Position numbers and translations under genes: made by a program. Shown piece by piece: positions 1 through 5,752 of a stretch of 5,896 nucleotides of DNA. The stretch covers positions 1-5,896 of the forward strand of contig JADLFY010000099.1 in assembly GCA_020849575.1 (NCBI GenBank), given 5' to 3'. Position 1 is the stretch's first letter; the number at the start of each line of letters is the position of its first letter. A model generated the notes under the pieces. It did not search any database and was not told where the DNA came from. It saw only the letters and a list, made by a program, of their open reading frames with translations. Source of the DNA: Candidatus Peregrinibacteria bacterium (GTDB taxonomy: Bacteria; Patescibacteriota; Gracilibacteria; UBA1369).

Positions 1-1
1 A

Positions 2-1315
2 GCCAATAAAGAATTTGGTGAAGGTAAAGATTCTGCTGAAAGAGCCAAAACTATTCCGCATGAAAAAACTTTTGAACAGTGGGATAAGGAACCAAGGGCT
101 GGTGTTGCCAGTGATGCCTGGGATTTGTTGAATGCAAGCAAGGGACTGGATAAAGCCAATGTCTGGGTGTCCAGATTGGAATGGAATAAAATCGGCAGTG
201 AGAAAATTTCTTTCAATGTCAAATACGGTGTTGAACCAAATCAGATTCCATTAACCCTGCATTTCTATAAAGAAGGTGGTCGGACTATGGTGGCGGTCAG
301 TGAAGGCTGGAATTCCAAAGCGATTTTGTCCAATGCCAAGACTTTCAAAAGAGCTGACAATGATGATCCTGTAGCCAGAATGTTGGAATATGGTTATCAG
401 GTTAATCGTCTGGAATATGGGCAGAAACCTGCTGATTTCCAGGCGCCGGAAGCTGTTAAATCGGATGCTCCGGCTGAAGGTGACAAAGCCAAAGCTCCTC
501 AGAAAGCACCAGAGAAAGCTCCAACCAAGCCAAGTGAAGTTAGTGTGTTGAGATCCACAGAAAATAAACAAATTATTGATGAGAAGAATAAAGCATTTGC
601 TCTGGATGATATATGTAAGCAAATTACTGATGAAAAAATGCGTGCTCGGGTGATGACTTATATTGGATTTAAAATTGCTGGAGAAACTCCATCTGTGACT
701 GTGACAGAAGATAAAGCCAGACAGGATTATTACAAACCGATTATCTGGAAATATTTGGCGGAAATGGCGGGAGTGAAACTGGCTGGGGCGGAAGCTAACG
801 ATGCAGAGAAAAAAACTATTGTTGATACACTGAATAAACCCGGTGCTGGTGAAAAATTAGCGAAGGAAATTGACAATTTCCTGGGTGGTAAATTCAAGGA
901 AACCCCTCGTACGGCAGCAGCTCTGAAAGCCATGGTTGATCGGGTGAAATATGATCCGAATGGTAAAACTGATGATGACAAAGCAATGGTTGCCTATAAA
1001 GCAAAATTAATTGAAACGGTTGAGACTTTACTGAAAAAACCGGAAAATCAGAAAAAAGCTGATGAAACAGAACAGAAGTATGATGATAGGATCAGACTGT
1101 TAATCAAGAAATTCGTGAAAGGTCCGGAAGAATTTGTTGCTGAGTACAAGAAAGTATTAGCTGAAACCAAGAAACCGAAAGAGCCGGCTGCACCTGCGGA
1201 CAAACCAAAGGCACCAGCAGTAGCCAAAGGACCCAAATCAAAACTTAACAAGGGCAAGGCGCCGCAGGTGGCTAAAGTTCCGGGTAAAGGTGGTAATGCC
1301 AAAGGCAAAGCTTAA
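2..1315 (+). CDS. Lys/Ala/Pro-rich hypothetical protein, C-terminal part (5' end outside window)
   Basis: I do not recognise this protein. The frame is open from base 2 to the TAA at 1313-1315 (437 residues), so the TTG at 125 is probably an internal codon and the true start lies left of the window. Three parts are visible. Residues about 1-145 look like a mixed alpha/beta domain with alternating hydrophobics (VWVSRLEW, ISFNVKYG, LTLHFYK, TMVAVSEGW). Residues about 148-181 are a Lys/Ala/Pro linker containing KAP repeats. Residues about 185-388 are charged and probably mostly helical. The last 49 residues (389-437) are a low-complexity, strongly basic K/P/A/G tail. No transmembrane segment is visible in this part. 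A terminator follows 33 bases after the stop, so the gene probably ends its transcription unit. The basic tail could bind nucleic acid or an acidic surface, but that is inference only. Confidence 0.8.
   Translation, partial: ANKEFGEGKDSAERAKTIPHEKTFEQWDKEPRAGVASDAWDLLNASKGLDKANVWVSRLEWNKIGSEKISFNVKYGVEPNQIPLTLHFYKEGGRTMVAVSEGWNSKAILSNAKTFKRADNDDPVARMLEYGYQVNRLEYGQKPADFQAPEAVKSDAPAEGDKAKAPQKAPEKAPTKPSEVSVLRSTENKQIIDEKNKAFALDDICKQITDEKMRARVMTYIGFKIAGETPSVTVTEDKARQDYYKPIIWKYLAEMAGVKLAGAEANDAEKKTIVDTLNKPGAGEKLAKEIDNFLGGKFKETPRTAAALKAMVDRVKYDPNGKTDDDKAMVAYKAKLIETVETLLKKPENQKKADETEQKYDDRIRLLIKKFVKGPEEFVAEYKKVLAETKKPKEPAAPADKPKAPAVAKGPKSKLNKGKAPQVAKVPGKGGNAKGKA
491..526 (+). repeat. Three tandem 12-base units encoding KAP(Q/E/T)
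   Basis: In frame with the surrounding gene, bases 491-502, 503-514 and 515-526 encode KAPQ, KAPE and KAPT, followed by a partial unit KP. The units differ mainly at third positions. This is a short Lys/Ala/Pro linker of the kind that separates folded domains; the motif KAPQ recurs once in the C-terminal tail. Confidence 0.6.
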
Positions 1316-1316
1316 T

Positions 1317-1345
1317 TTGACTTTGCGGGAGCGATTTTATAGAGT
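1317..1345 (+). promoter_or_regulatory. Possible sigma70-type promoter for the MetRS gene
   Basis: TTGACT (1317-1322) matches five of six bases of the -35 consensus. TAGAGT (1340-1345) matches four of six of the -10 consensus, with the ideal 17-base spacer; an overlapping TATAGA (1338-1343) is an alternative at 15 bases. Initiation would fall near 1351-1353, inside the left arm of the following hairpin, giving a leader of about 28 bases. The -10 match is weak, so this is only a candidate. Confidence 0.25.
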
Positions 1346-1347
1346 TC

Positions 1348-1379
1348 AGGGGTAAACTTTCACAGCTTTACCCCTTTTT
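1348..1379 (+). terminator. Intrinsic (Rho-independent) terminator of the upstream gene
   Basis: An 8-bp perfect stem, GGGGTAAA (1349-1356) with TTTACCCC (1367-1374), extends by one A-T pair (1348/1375), has a 10-base loop and is followed directly by TTTTT (1375-1379). GC pairs at the stem base with an immediate T-tract is the classical layout. It lies 33 bases after the hypothetical gene's stop, and its T-tract ends one base before the MetRS start codon. Confidence 0.85.
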
Positions 1380-1380
1380 A

Positions 1381-2892
1381 ATGTCAAAGAGTAATAAATT
1401 TTATATCACTACTTCTATTCCGTATTTGAATGCCGGGCCACACATGGGACATACCATGGAATATCTTCAGGCTGATATTCTGGCGAGATATAATCGTCTG
1501 GATGGACGTGAAGTTTTTTTCCTGACCGGCAGTGATGAACATGGCAGTAAGATTGCTCAGGTGGCGGAAGCACGTGGGGTTTGGCCACAGGAATTGGTTA
1601 ATGAAAATGCGGCTATTTTTCAGGATTTATTGGTGAGGCTGGGTATCAGTAATGATGCATTTATTCGAACTACTGATGATAAGCATGTGAAATTTGCTTT
1701 GGAAATGTGGCAAAAACTGGTGGATGCCGGAGATATATACAAAGCCAATTATGAAGGGCTTTATTGTGTGGGGTGTGAGAAATTTTTGACTGAAAAAGAA
1801 TTGGTTGATGGTAACTGTCCAATTCATCACAAACCACCCATCAAGGTAATGGAAGAAAATTATTTTTTCCGTTTATCGAAATATGGACAAACTATCCGGG
1901 AAAAAATTTCCAGTGATGAAATAAAAGTGATTCCTGAATCCCGTAAAAATGAAATTCTAAGTTTTCTGGAAGAGGATTTAACTGATATCAGTTTTTCCAG
2001 ATCACGCGAAGCGGTTAAATGGTGTATTGAAATTCCCGGTGAACCGGATCAGTTGATGTATGTTTGGTGTGATGCACTGACCAATTATATGTCAGGTGTG
2101 GATAGGGAAAAATTTTGGCCGGCTGATATTCATCTGATTGGCAAAGATATTTTGAGATTTCATGCGGTTTATTGGATTGGTATGCTTTTATCAGCCAAAT
2201 TAACTTTGCCTAAAGTAATTATGGTTCATGGATTTATTACTTCTGATGGACAAAAAATGAGTAAATCCCTGGGCAATGTGAAAGATCCTTTTGAATATCT
2301 GGAGAAATACGGGCGCGATGCTTTGCGTTATTTCCTGCTCAGAGAAATTCCAACTCTGGGAGATGGGGATTTCAGTGCTGAAAGATTTGAAATTGTCTAT
2401 GGGGATGAGTTGGCCAATACTTTTGGCAATTTGGTTTCACGTGTGTTGGCCATGAATAAAAAATATTTTGATGGTCGGGTGCCGGAGCGTGGTGGTGACG
2501 ATGGCTTTGAAGTGATGGTGGGGCAAGCCTGGGTTAATCTGGAAAAAAGATTTGCTGAATATGATTTGAAAAAAGCTTTGGAAGAAATTCTGGCTTTGGG
2601 CTACGCCGCCAATAAATATGTTGAGGATAGTAAACCCTGGGCTTTGGCCAAGGAAGATCAGACTAAGTTGGCCACGGTTATCTATAATTTGCTGGAATTA
2701 ATACGTCAGATAGGTTTAATGCTACTTCCGTTTATACCTGATACTGCCAGTAAAGTTTTGAAAAGTTTTGATGGTGATTTTGTTGCGGATGGATATTTGT
2801 GGGCGGGGCAGAGAGATTTTGGTTTACTAAAAAGTGGTACAGAAATCACTGCAGCAGAAATTTTGTTTCCCAGATTGGAAACAGCCAAATAG
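1381..2892 (+). CDS. metG: Methionine--tRNA ligase (MetRS), compact form without C-terminal tRNA-binding domain
   Basis: This cytoplasmic enzyme charges tRNA-Met with methionine using ATP, for both initiation and elongation. The 503-residue product opens with the family pattern FYITTSIPYLNAGPHMGH. The class I HIGH-type motif is HMGH at 21-24 and the KMSKS loop is KMSKS at 292-296. The connective-peptide zinc knuckle has C129, C132, C146 and H149 (CxxC...CxxH), the single-zinc arrangement of Thermus-type MetRS. The family segment YVWCDALTNYMSG lies at 227-239, and a helical anticodon-binding domain fills about 345-460, including the motif NKYVEDSKPWALAK at 411-424. The protein ends at about residue 503 and lacks the roughly 110-residue EMAP-II/Trbp111-like domain found at the C terminus of many bacterial MetRS. 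The ATG at 1381 is chosen because the conserved N terminus begins within a few residues of it, although it abuts a terminator T-tract and no Shine-Dalgarno sequence precedes it. The stop is TAG. Confidence 0.97.
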   Translation: MSKSNKFYITTSIPYLNAGPHMGHTMEYLQADILARYNRLDGREVFFLTGSDEHGSKIAQVAEARGVWPQELVNENAAIFQDLLVRLGISNDAFIRTTDDKHVKFALEMWQKLVDAGDIYKANYEGLYCVGCEKFLTEKELVDGNCPIHHKPPIKVMEENYFFRLSKYGQTIREKISSDEIKVIPESRKNEILSFLEEDLTDISFSRSREAVKWCIEIPGEPDQLMYVWCDALTNYMSGVDREKFWPADIHLIGKDILRFHAVYWIGMLLSAKLTLPKVIMVHGFITSDGQKMSKSLGNVKDPFEYLEKYGRDALRYFLLREIPTLGDGDFSAERFEIVYGDELANTFGNLVSRVLAMNKKYFDGRVPERGGDDGFEVMVGQAWVNLEKRFAEYDLKKALEEILALGYAANKYVEDSKPWALAKEDQTKLATVIYNLLELIRQIGLMLLPFIPDTASKVLKSFDGDFVADGYLWAGQRDFGLLKSGTEITAAEILFPRLETAK

Positions 2893-2910
2893 AAAAACTT
2901 TTTATTGAGT

Positions 2911-2969
2911 AAATTATTTTAGGAAGCGCCTGGACCAGTGTCAGTAGGACTGCCTGCGCTGCCAGTACC
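2911..2969. repeat. Direct repeat copy A: 3' end of P5 and bases beyond its stop
   Basis: This 59-base stretch matches copy B (3472-3530) at 52 positions by eye, in the same orientation and without gaps, 561 bases apart. It covers the last 16 codons of P5, its stop codon and 8 bases downstream. Similarity falls away inside the gene beyond the GTG codons of the shared tail. Confidence 0.8.
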
Positions 2970-3449
2970 TGGTGCGGTGTTTTGACCTGGTTGTTGCTGG
3001 TTGGTTTGAGCTCCAGGGCTGGCCTGCTGAACAATAGTGATGGCAGTCTGAACGATAATCCAGGAGAAAATAATTACGATTAAACCAATTACTGTCCAAG
3101 TGATAATTTTTTTGGCTTTGCTGATTAAAGCATCATTACCATGAGAAACGGTAGCAATCAAACCGGCTATGGCGATGATTACTACGGCTACCGGAGCAGC
3201 TATGGTGATCAATCCACCGGCCAGCATTTGCAATAAAAAATTGGCAAAGACGGCGCTGCCACTGGTACCTTTCATGCTTTCTGCGTCGATCAGAACTCCG
3301 GGTGAATTATCCGGTTTATAACTATTATCAAGGGTAACTACTGCCAGCAGATTTCCATGATCTGTTGAGGCAGCAAAAGCCAGACAGGGAAGTAGAGTAA
3401 CTGTCATTACGTAGAGGCTTAATCCGATGGTGAGTAGTTTTTTGAACAT
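2919..3449 (-). CDS. P5: VirB2/TrbC-like pilin-family protein with Q/P/G-rich C-terminal tail
   Basis: A predicted exported membrane protein of 176 residues and the last gene of the operon. A signal peptide (basic KK, then a hydrophobic core) ends at AFA-AST, with cleavage after about residue 26. Cys22 lies inside the signal but its context, LLPC, is not a lipobox. A short exported segment (27-70) precedes helix 1 (about 73-100), the basic loop HGN...KAKK (103-114) and helix 2 (about 115-140). Residues 143-176 form a Q/P/G/T-rich low-complexity tail ending in TDTGPGAS. The two-helix layout with a lysine-rich cytoplasmic loop is that of the VirB2/TrbC-like T4SS pilin family, so the tail would be predicted outside the cell. 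The last 16 residues match P4's at 13 positions. It lies 30 bases after P4 with no clear Shine-Dalgarno sequence. Family assignment rests on architecture and motif; a structural membrane protein that is not a pilin is possible. Confidence 0.85.
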   Translation of the reverse strand: MFKKLLTIGLSLYVMTVTLLPCLAFAASTDHGNLLAVVTLDNSYKPDNSPGVLIDAESMKGTSGSAVFANFLLQMLAGGLITIAAPVAVVIIAIAGLIATVSHGNDALISKAKKIITWTVIGLIVIIFSWIIVQTAITIVQQASPGAQTNQQQPGQNTAPGTGSAGSPTDTGPGAS

Positions 3450-3471
3450 AGTTTATATTTGTCTCAGCGAA

Positions 3472-3530
3472 AAAGTATTTTAGGAAGCGTTTGGACCAGT
3501 GTCAGTAGTGCTGCCTGCACCGCCAGTACC
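3472..3530. repeat. Direct repeat copy B: 3' end of P4 and bases beyond its stop
   Basis: Partner of copy A (2911-2969), with 52 of 59 positions identical by eye. It encodes the final residues of P4 (shared tail GTGxAGSxTDTGPxAS), the TAA stop and 8 bases downstream. Identity that continues past the stop codon points to duplication or gene conversion rather than protein-level selection alone. Confidence 0.8.
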
Positions 3531-4100
3531 CTGTGCTGGAGTGATGGCAGCTGGGGTTGATGAGGAGCCTGTAGTAGAGCCCTGTGAAGCTGTGCCAGGC
3601 TGGAAAATCTGTAATTCAGAAACACCAACCACCACGGCGTAAGATACGGCGATGACTACCAAACCGGCGATGGCGTAGGCAACGATTTTTTTGCCTTTAT
3701 CCAATTGAGCGGGATTTCCTCGGGCGGTGATCATATAAACTCCACCGAGTGTGAAAGCGAGTAGAGCAATAGCGCCAGTGATATTAAGTAAAATTTTTAC
3801 TACGGCAGCCAGAGCAGCCTGCCAGGTACCCTGAGGCAATTTTTGGACGGCAGCGATTTTGGTGGCGCTGGTATCTACACCCTGATTATTGGAAGTTTTA
3901 TATTCAAAACGGGGAAAGAGCTGATCCATGGTGGCAGCTCCACTGGAATTGCCACCAGCTGCCGGAGTAGACCCAGTAGCTCCGCCTGCACCGCCAGCTG
4001 TTCCACCTCCTCCTGCTGGAGGATCTGCTGCCATTACCAAACTGACACCTGTGATCAGGCTGAGCAGTAAAATACTAATTGTCAGTGTAAGTTTTTTCAT
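3480..4100 (-). CDS. P4: VirB2/TrbC-like pilin-family protein with Gly/Ala-rich linker
   Basis: A predicted exported two-helix membrane protein of 206 residues. The signal peptide ends at VMA-ADPPAG (cleavage after about residue 24). Residues 28-57 are an almost pure Gly/Ala/Ser/Thr linker, followed by a short segment without cysteines containing LFPRFEYK (61-68). Helix 1 spans about 97-124, the basic loop is ARGNPAQLDKGKK (126-138) and helix 2 spans about 139-160. Residues 167-206 are a Ser/Thr/Gly/Ala/Pro-rich tail ending in TDTGPNAS, almost the same end as P5. The G-N...K-G-K loop and helix spacing match the four sister proteins. The start ATG shares a base with the stop of P3 (TAATG), which suggests translational coupling. 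The mature N terminus ADPPAG is identical to that of P3, so these two are probably recent relatives at that end. The linker and tail lengths are unusual for a simple VirB2-type subunit. Confidence 0.87.
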   Translation of the reverse strand: MKKLTLTISILLLSLITGVSLVMAADPPAGGGGTAGGAGGATGSTPAAGGNSSGAATMDQLFPRFEYKTSNNQGVDTSATKIAAVQKLPQGTWQAALAAVVKILLNITGAIALLAFTLGGVYMITARGNPAQLDKGKKIVAYAIAGLVVIAVSYAVVVGVSELQIFQPGTASQGSTTGSSSTPAAITPAQGTGGAGSTTDTGPNAS

Positions 4101-4525
4101 TATTTGACGGTGATGGAGGCGACTATAGCTACTATTCCGTAGGAAAGTGTGGCGATTAATATACCTACCAGGGCGTAAATGAGAGTTTTTTTGGCTTTTC
4201 CGACGGCATCGGGATTACCATTGGAGGTCAGCATTTGAATACCACTGAATATAACAAAGACCAGGGCGACGCCACCGGTAATACCGATAATTACTCCGGC
4301 AATTCCCGGAAGCAAACGGTTTTGTAAATAGTTTTTATTGGTATCGTTGGAAGTATCATGAGGCAGGAGCAGACCGGTTTGATTATTGGGAATAATGGGA
4401 GGAACGGTGACTGTACCTTTACTGTCTCCGGCTGGTGGATCAGCAGCAAAAACCACCCCAAAATTCAAAATCAGGCTGATAGCCAGAATGATGGAAATCC
4501 CGATTGTTTTGAGCAGATTTTTCAT
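4100..4525 (-). CDS. P3: minimal VirB2/TrbC-like pilin-family protein
   Basis: The smallest of the five (141 residues) and the closest to a plain VirB2/TrbC-type pilin. The signal peptide ends at VFA-ADPPAG (cleavage after about residue 27). The exported segment (28-70) is Pro/Asn/Thr/Asp-rich and lacks cysteine. Helix 1 is at about 72-98, the loop SNGNPDAVGKAKK lies at 101-113 with two closely spaced lysines after the conserved Gly-Asn, and helix 2 is at about 114-137. The protein stops three residues after an isoleucine-rich helix end (SITVK), so it has no C-terminal tail, unlike P4 and P5. Its TAA stop overlaps the ATG of P4 by one base; the gap from P2 is 25 bases. If one member is the main structural subunit, this one has the expected size, but abundance cannot be read from sequence. 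Confidence 0.88.
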   Translation of the reverse strand: MKNLLKTIGISIILAISLILNFGVVFAADPPAGDSKGTVTVPPIIPNNQTGLLLPHDTSNDTNKNYLQNRLLPGIAGVIIGITGGVALVFVIFSGIQMLTSNGNPDAVGKAKKTLIYALVGILIATLSYGIVAIVASITVK

Positions 4526-4550
4526 TAAACCACTTTAAAGGATTTTTTGA

Positions 4551-5237
4551 TTAGATGACGAAGAAATTGGGATTGATGGCATAGAGAATAATGGCTGAGA
4601 GGAAGAGCAGAATTAATCCGGAGATACATTTAGTGATCAGACCGTTGGCTTTGGTTATTTGTTCAGCATTATCTCCGGCAGTAGTTCTCATCAGACCGGC
4701 TATGATCAGAATAAATACGGCAATAAAACCACCCAACCAGGCCATGTATTTATAAATTTGACCTATATAGTAGTAGAGCAGATTGGTACCTCCTTCAGTT
4801 ACATAAACCTGCACAATTTCACAAATGGTAAAGGGGCTTTGATTGGATGAATCAGATAATGTTTTTTCGATTTCAGCTGAGTTGGTACCGGTACAGCTGC
4901 CGATTTCTTCATAGGAAACTTTACAACTTCTTTTTTGAGCGGCAACTTCGCCCGGATCACCTGGAACCGGTTTGGCATTGGGGTCGCCTTCACCGCTGGG
5001 TTTGTTACCAGTTTGATAGGTACATTCAGTTTTTCTGGCGCAGCGTTTGGTGGTGTTACCATCGGCAGTGCCCAGAGGTTCTTCGGTAATAACCACTATT
5101 TTCCCGGCTAAAGCTCCACCGGATTTGGCGGCTTCTGCCTGATTGTTCAAGCTGGCACAATCAACCGCAGCCAGTGTTACTGGAGCCAGGGCCAGAAATT
5201 GTAAGGTGAGCAGCAATGTGATGAGGATTTTTTTCAT
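4551..5237 (-). CDS. P2: cysteine-rich exported protein with divergent VirB2/TrbC-like C-terminal helices
   Basis: The largest and most divergent member (228 residues). The signal peptide ends near TLA-AVDC (cleavage after about residue 23). The exported domain (24-158) has six cysteines (C27, C66, C72, C105, C115, C139), an even number compatible with three disulfides, and a Gly/Pro/Asp-rich stretch (79-98). Helix 1 is at about 161-184 and helix 2 at about 199-222, with the protein ending six residues later (NPNFFVI). The loop reads TTAGDNAEQITKANG, so the Gly-Asn of its sisters is replaced by Gly-Asp-Asn and the KAKK by KAN. A seventh cysteine (C204) sits in helix 2. The helices and loop place it in the same family; the cysteine-rich head suggests an adhesin-like, tip or assembly role, which is inference. 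It sits second in the row, 18 bases after P1 and 25 before P3. Confidence 0.82.
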   Translation of the reverse strand: MKKILITLLLTLQFLALAPVTLAAVDCASLNNQAEAAKSGGALAGKIVVITEEPLGTADGNTTKRCARKTECTYQTGNKPSGEGDPNAKPVPGDPGEVAAQKRSCKVSYEEIGSCTGTNSAEIEKTLSDSSNQSPFTICEIVQVYVTEGGTNLLYYYIGQIYKYMAWLGGFIAVFILIIAGLMRTTAGDNAEQITKANGLITKCISGLILLFLSAIILYAINPNFFVI

Positions 5238-5255
5238 TTGGGGTGTTGATGTGGT

Positions 5256-5744
5256 TTAACCGGCTGGAGGTGGAGTAGTACCGGTTTCAAAAACCAGATT
5301 TTGTACAAAAGAAACAATGAAATATGCCGACAGAGTGACAACCAGACCAATCACGGCGAATTTGAGAATTTCTTTGGCTTTATTGAGTTGATTGTCATTT
5401 CCAGCGGCCGTAACCATCATAAAGCCGGCAACTACTACTGCGAAGAAACTCAGTGAAGCAACGATCAAAGTGATAATATTGATGATTTGCAGAATAAAAT
5501 TGGCCACCGGATTACAGGTTTCTTTGTCGCCGCCTTTACAGAAATAGGCTTGTCCCTGTCCTTCAGTAGTCAGATAGGTGGTAACGTTGAAACTGCGATA
5601 TGAACCGTTGGTTCCGGCCTGACTGGGATCACCGTCAGCAGCCTGAACTGGAATCAGATGAAAATTGGCTGCCAGCGCGATGAGCAGAAGAAAAATTTTC
5701 CCAAAAGTTTTTGACCAAGTTGTAAAAGTATTTTTGCTGGTCAT
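5256..5744 (-). CDS. P1: VirB2/TrbC-like pilin-family protein
   Basis: First small gene after the PilT-like ATPase (162 residues). A long n-region (about 16 residues) leads into a hydrophobic core ending at VQA-ADGDP (cleavage after about residue 35). The exported segment (36-80) carries two cysteines, C69 and C77, which could pair. Helix 1 is at about 82-109, the loop TAAGNDNQLNKAKE lies at 112-125, and helix 2 is at about 126-151; a short TTPPPAG end follows. This is the clearest match in the operon to the T4SS pilin architecture: signal peptide, helix, Gly-Asn plus Lys-Ala-Lys loop, helix. The ATG at 5744 lies 8 bases after the ATPase stop, so the two are almost certainly co-transcribed. 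No Shine-Dalgarno sequence is visible; translation may depend on coupling to the ATPase gene. Confidence 0.88.
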   Translation of the reverse strand: MTSKNTFTTWSKTFGKIFLLLIALAANFHLIPVQAADGDPSQAGTNGSYRSFNVTTYLTTEGQGQAYFCKGGDKETCNPVANFILQIINIITLIVASLSFFAVVVAGFMMVTAAGNDNQLNKAKEILKFAVIGLVVTLSAYFIVSFVQNLVFETGTTPPPAG

Positions 5745-5752
5745 GAAGTTGA

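Noticed and set aside
125..1315. TTG at 125 as the start of the hypothetical gene
   Set aside because: The frame is open without a stop from base 2, the composition upstream is the same, and no ribosome binding site precedes 125. The gene most likely begins outside the window.
2864..2883. Hairpin TGTTTCC/GGAAACA near the end of metG as a bidirectional terminator
   Set aside because: On neither strand is it followed directly by a T-tract, and it lies in conserved-length coding sequence.
3427..3449. Lipoprotein signal at Cys22 of P5
   Set aside because: The residues before the cysteine are LLP, not a lipobox, and a good AxA cleavage site follows four residues later.
3450..3459. TATAAA (reverse strand, 3457-3452) as the -10 of an internal promoter for P5
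   Set aside because: It lies only two bases before the ATG, so a transcript would start inside the gene. No matching -35 sits at 17 bases.
2911..3530. Insertion sequence or CRISPR-like origin for the direct repeat
   Set aside because: Only two imperfect copies, no transposase, no terminal inverted repeats and no regular spacers; both copies are coding gene ends.
4526..4550. CTTTAAAG palindrome between P2 and P3 as a terminator or operator
   Set aside because: Eight bases, entirely AT-rich but for the ends, no T-tract; too short to support any call.
3843..5089. Plus-strand open frames at 3843-4070, 4659-4850 and 4847-5089
   Set aside because: They lie antisense to P4 and P2, have odd composition, no recognisable motif, and no start signals. 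They are shadows of the minus-strand genes.
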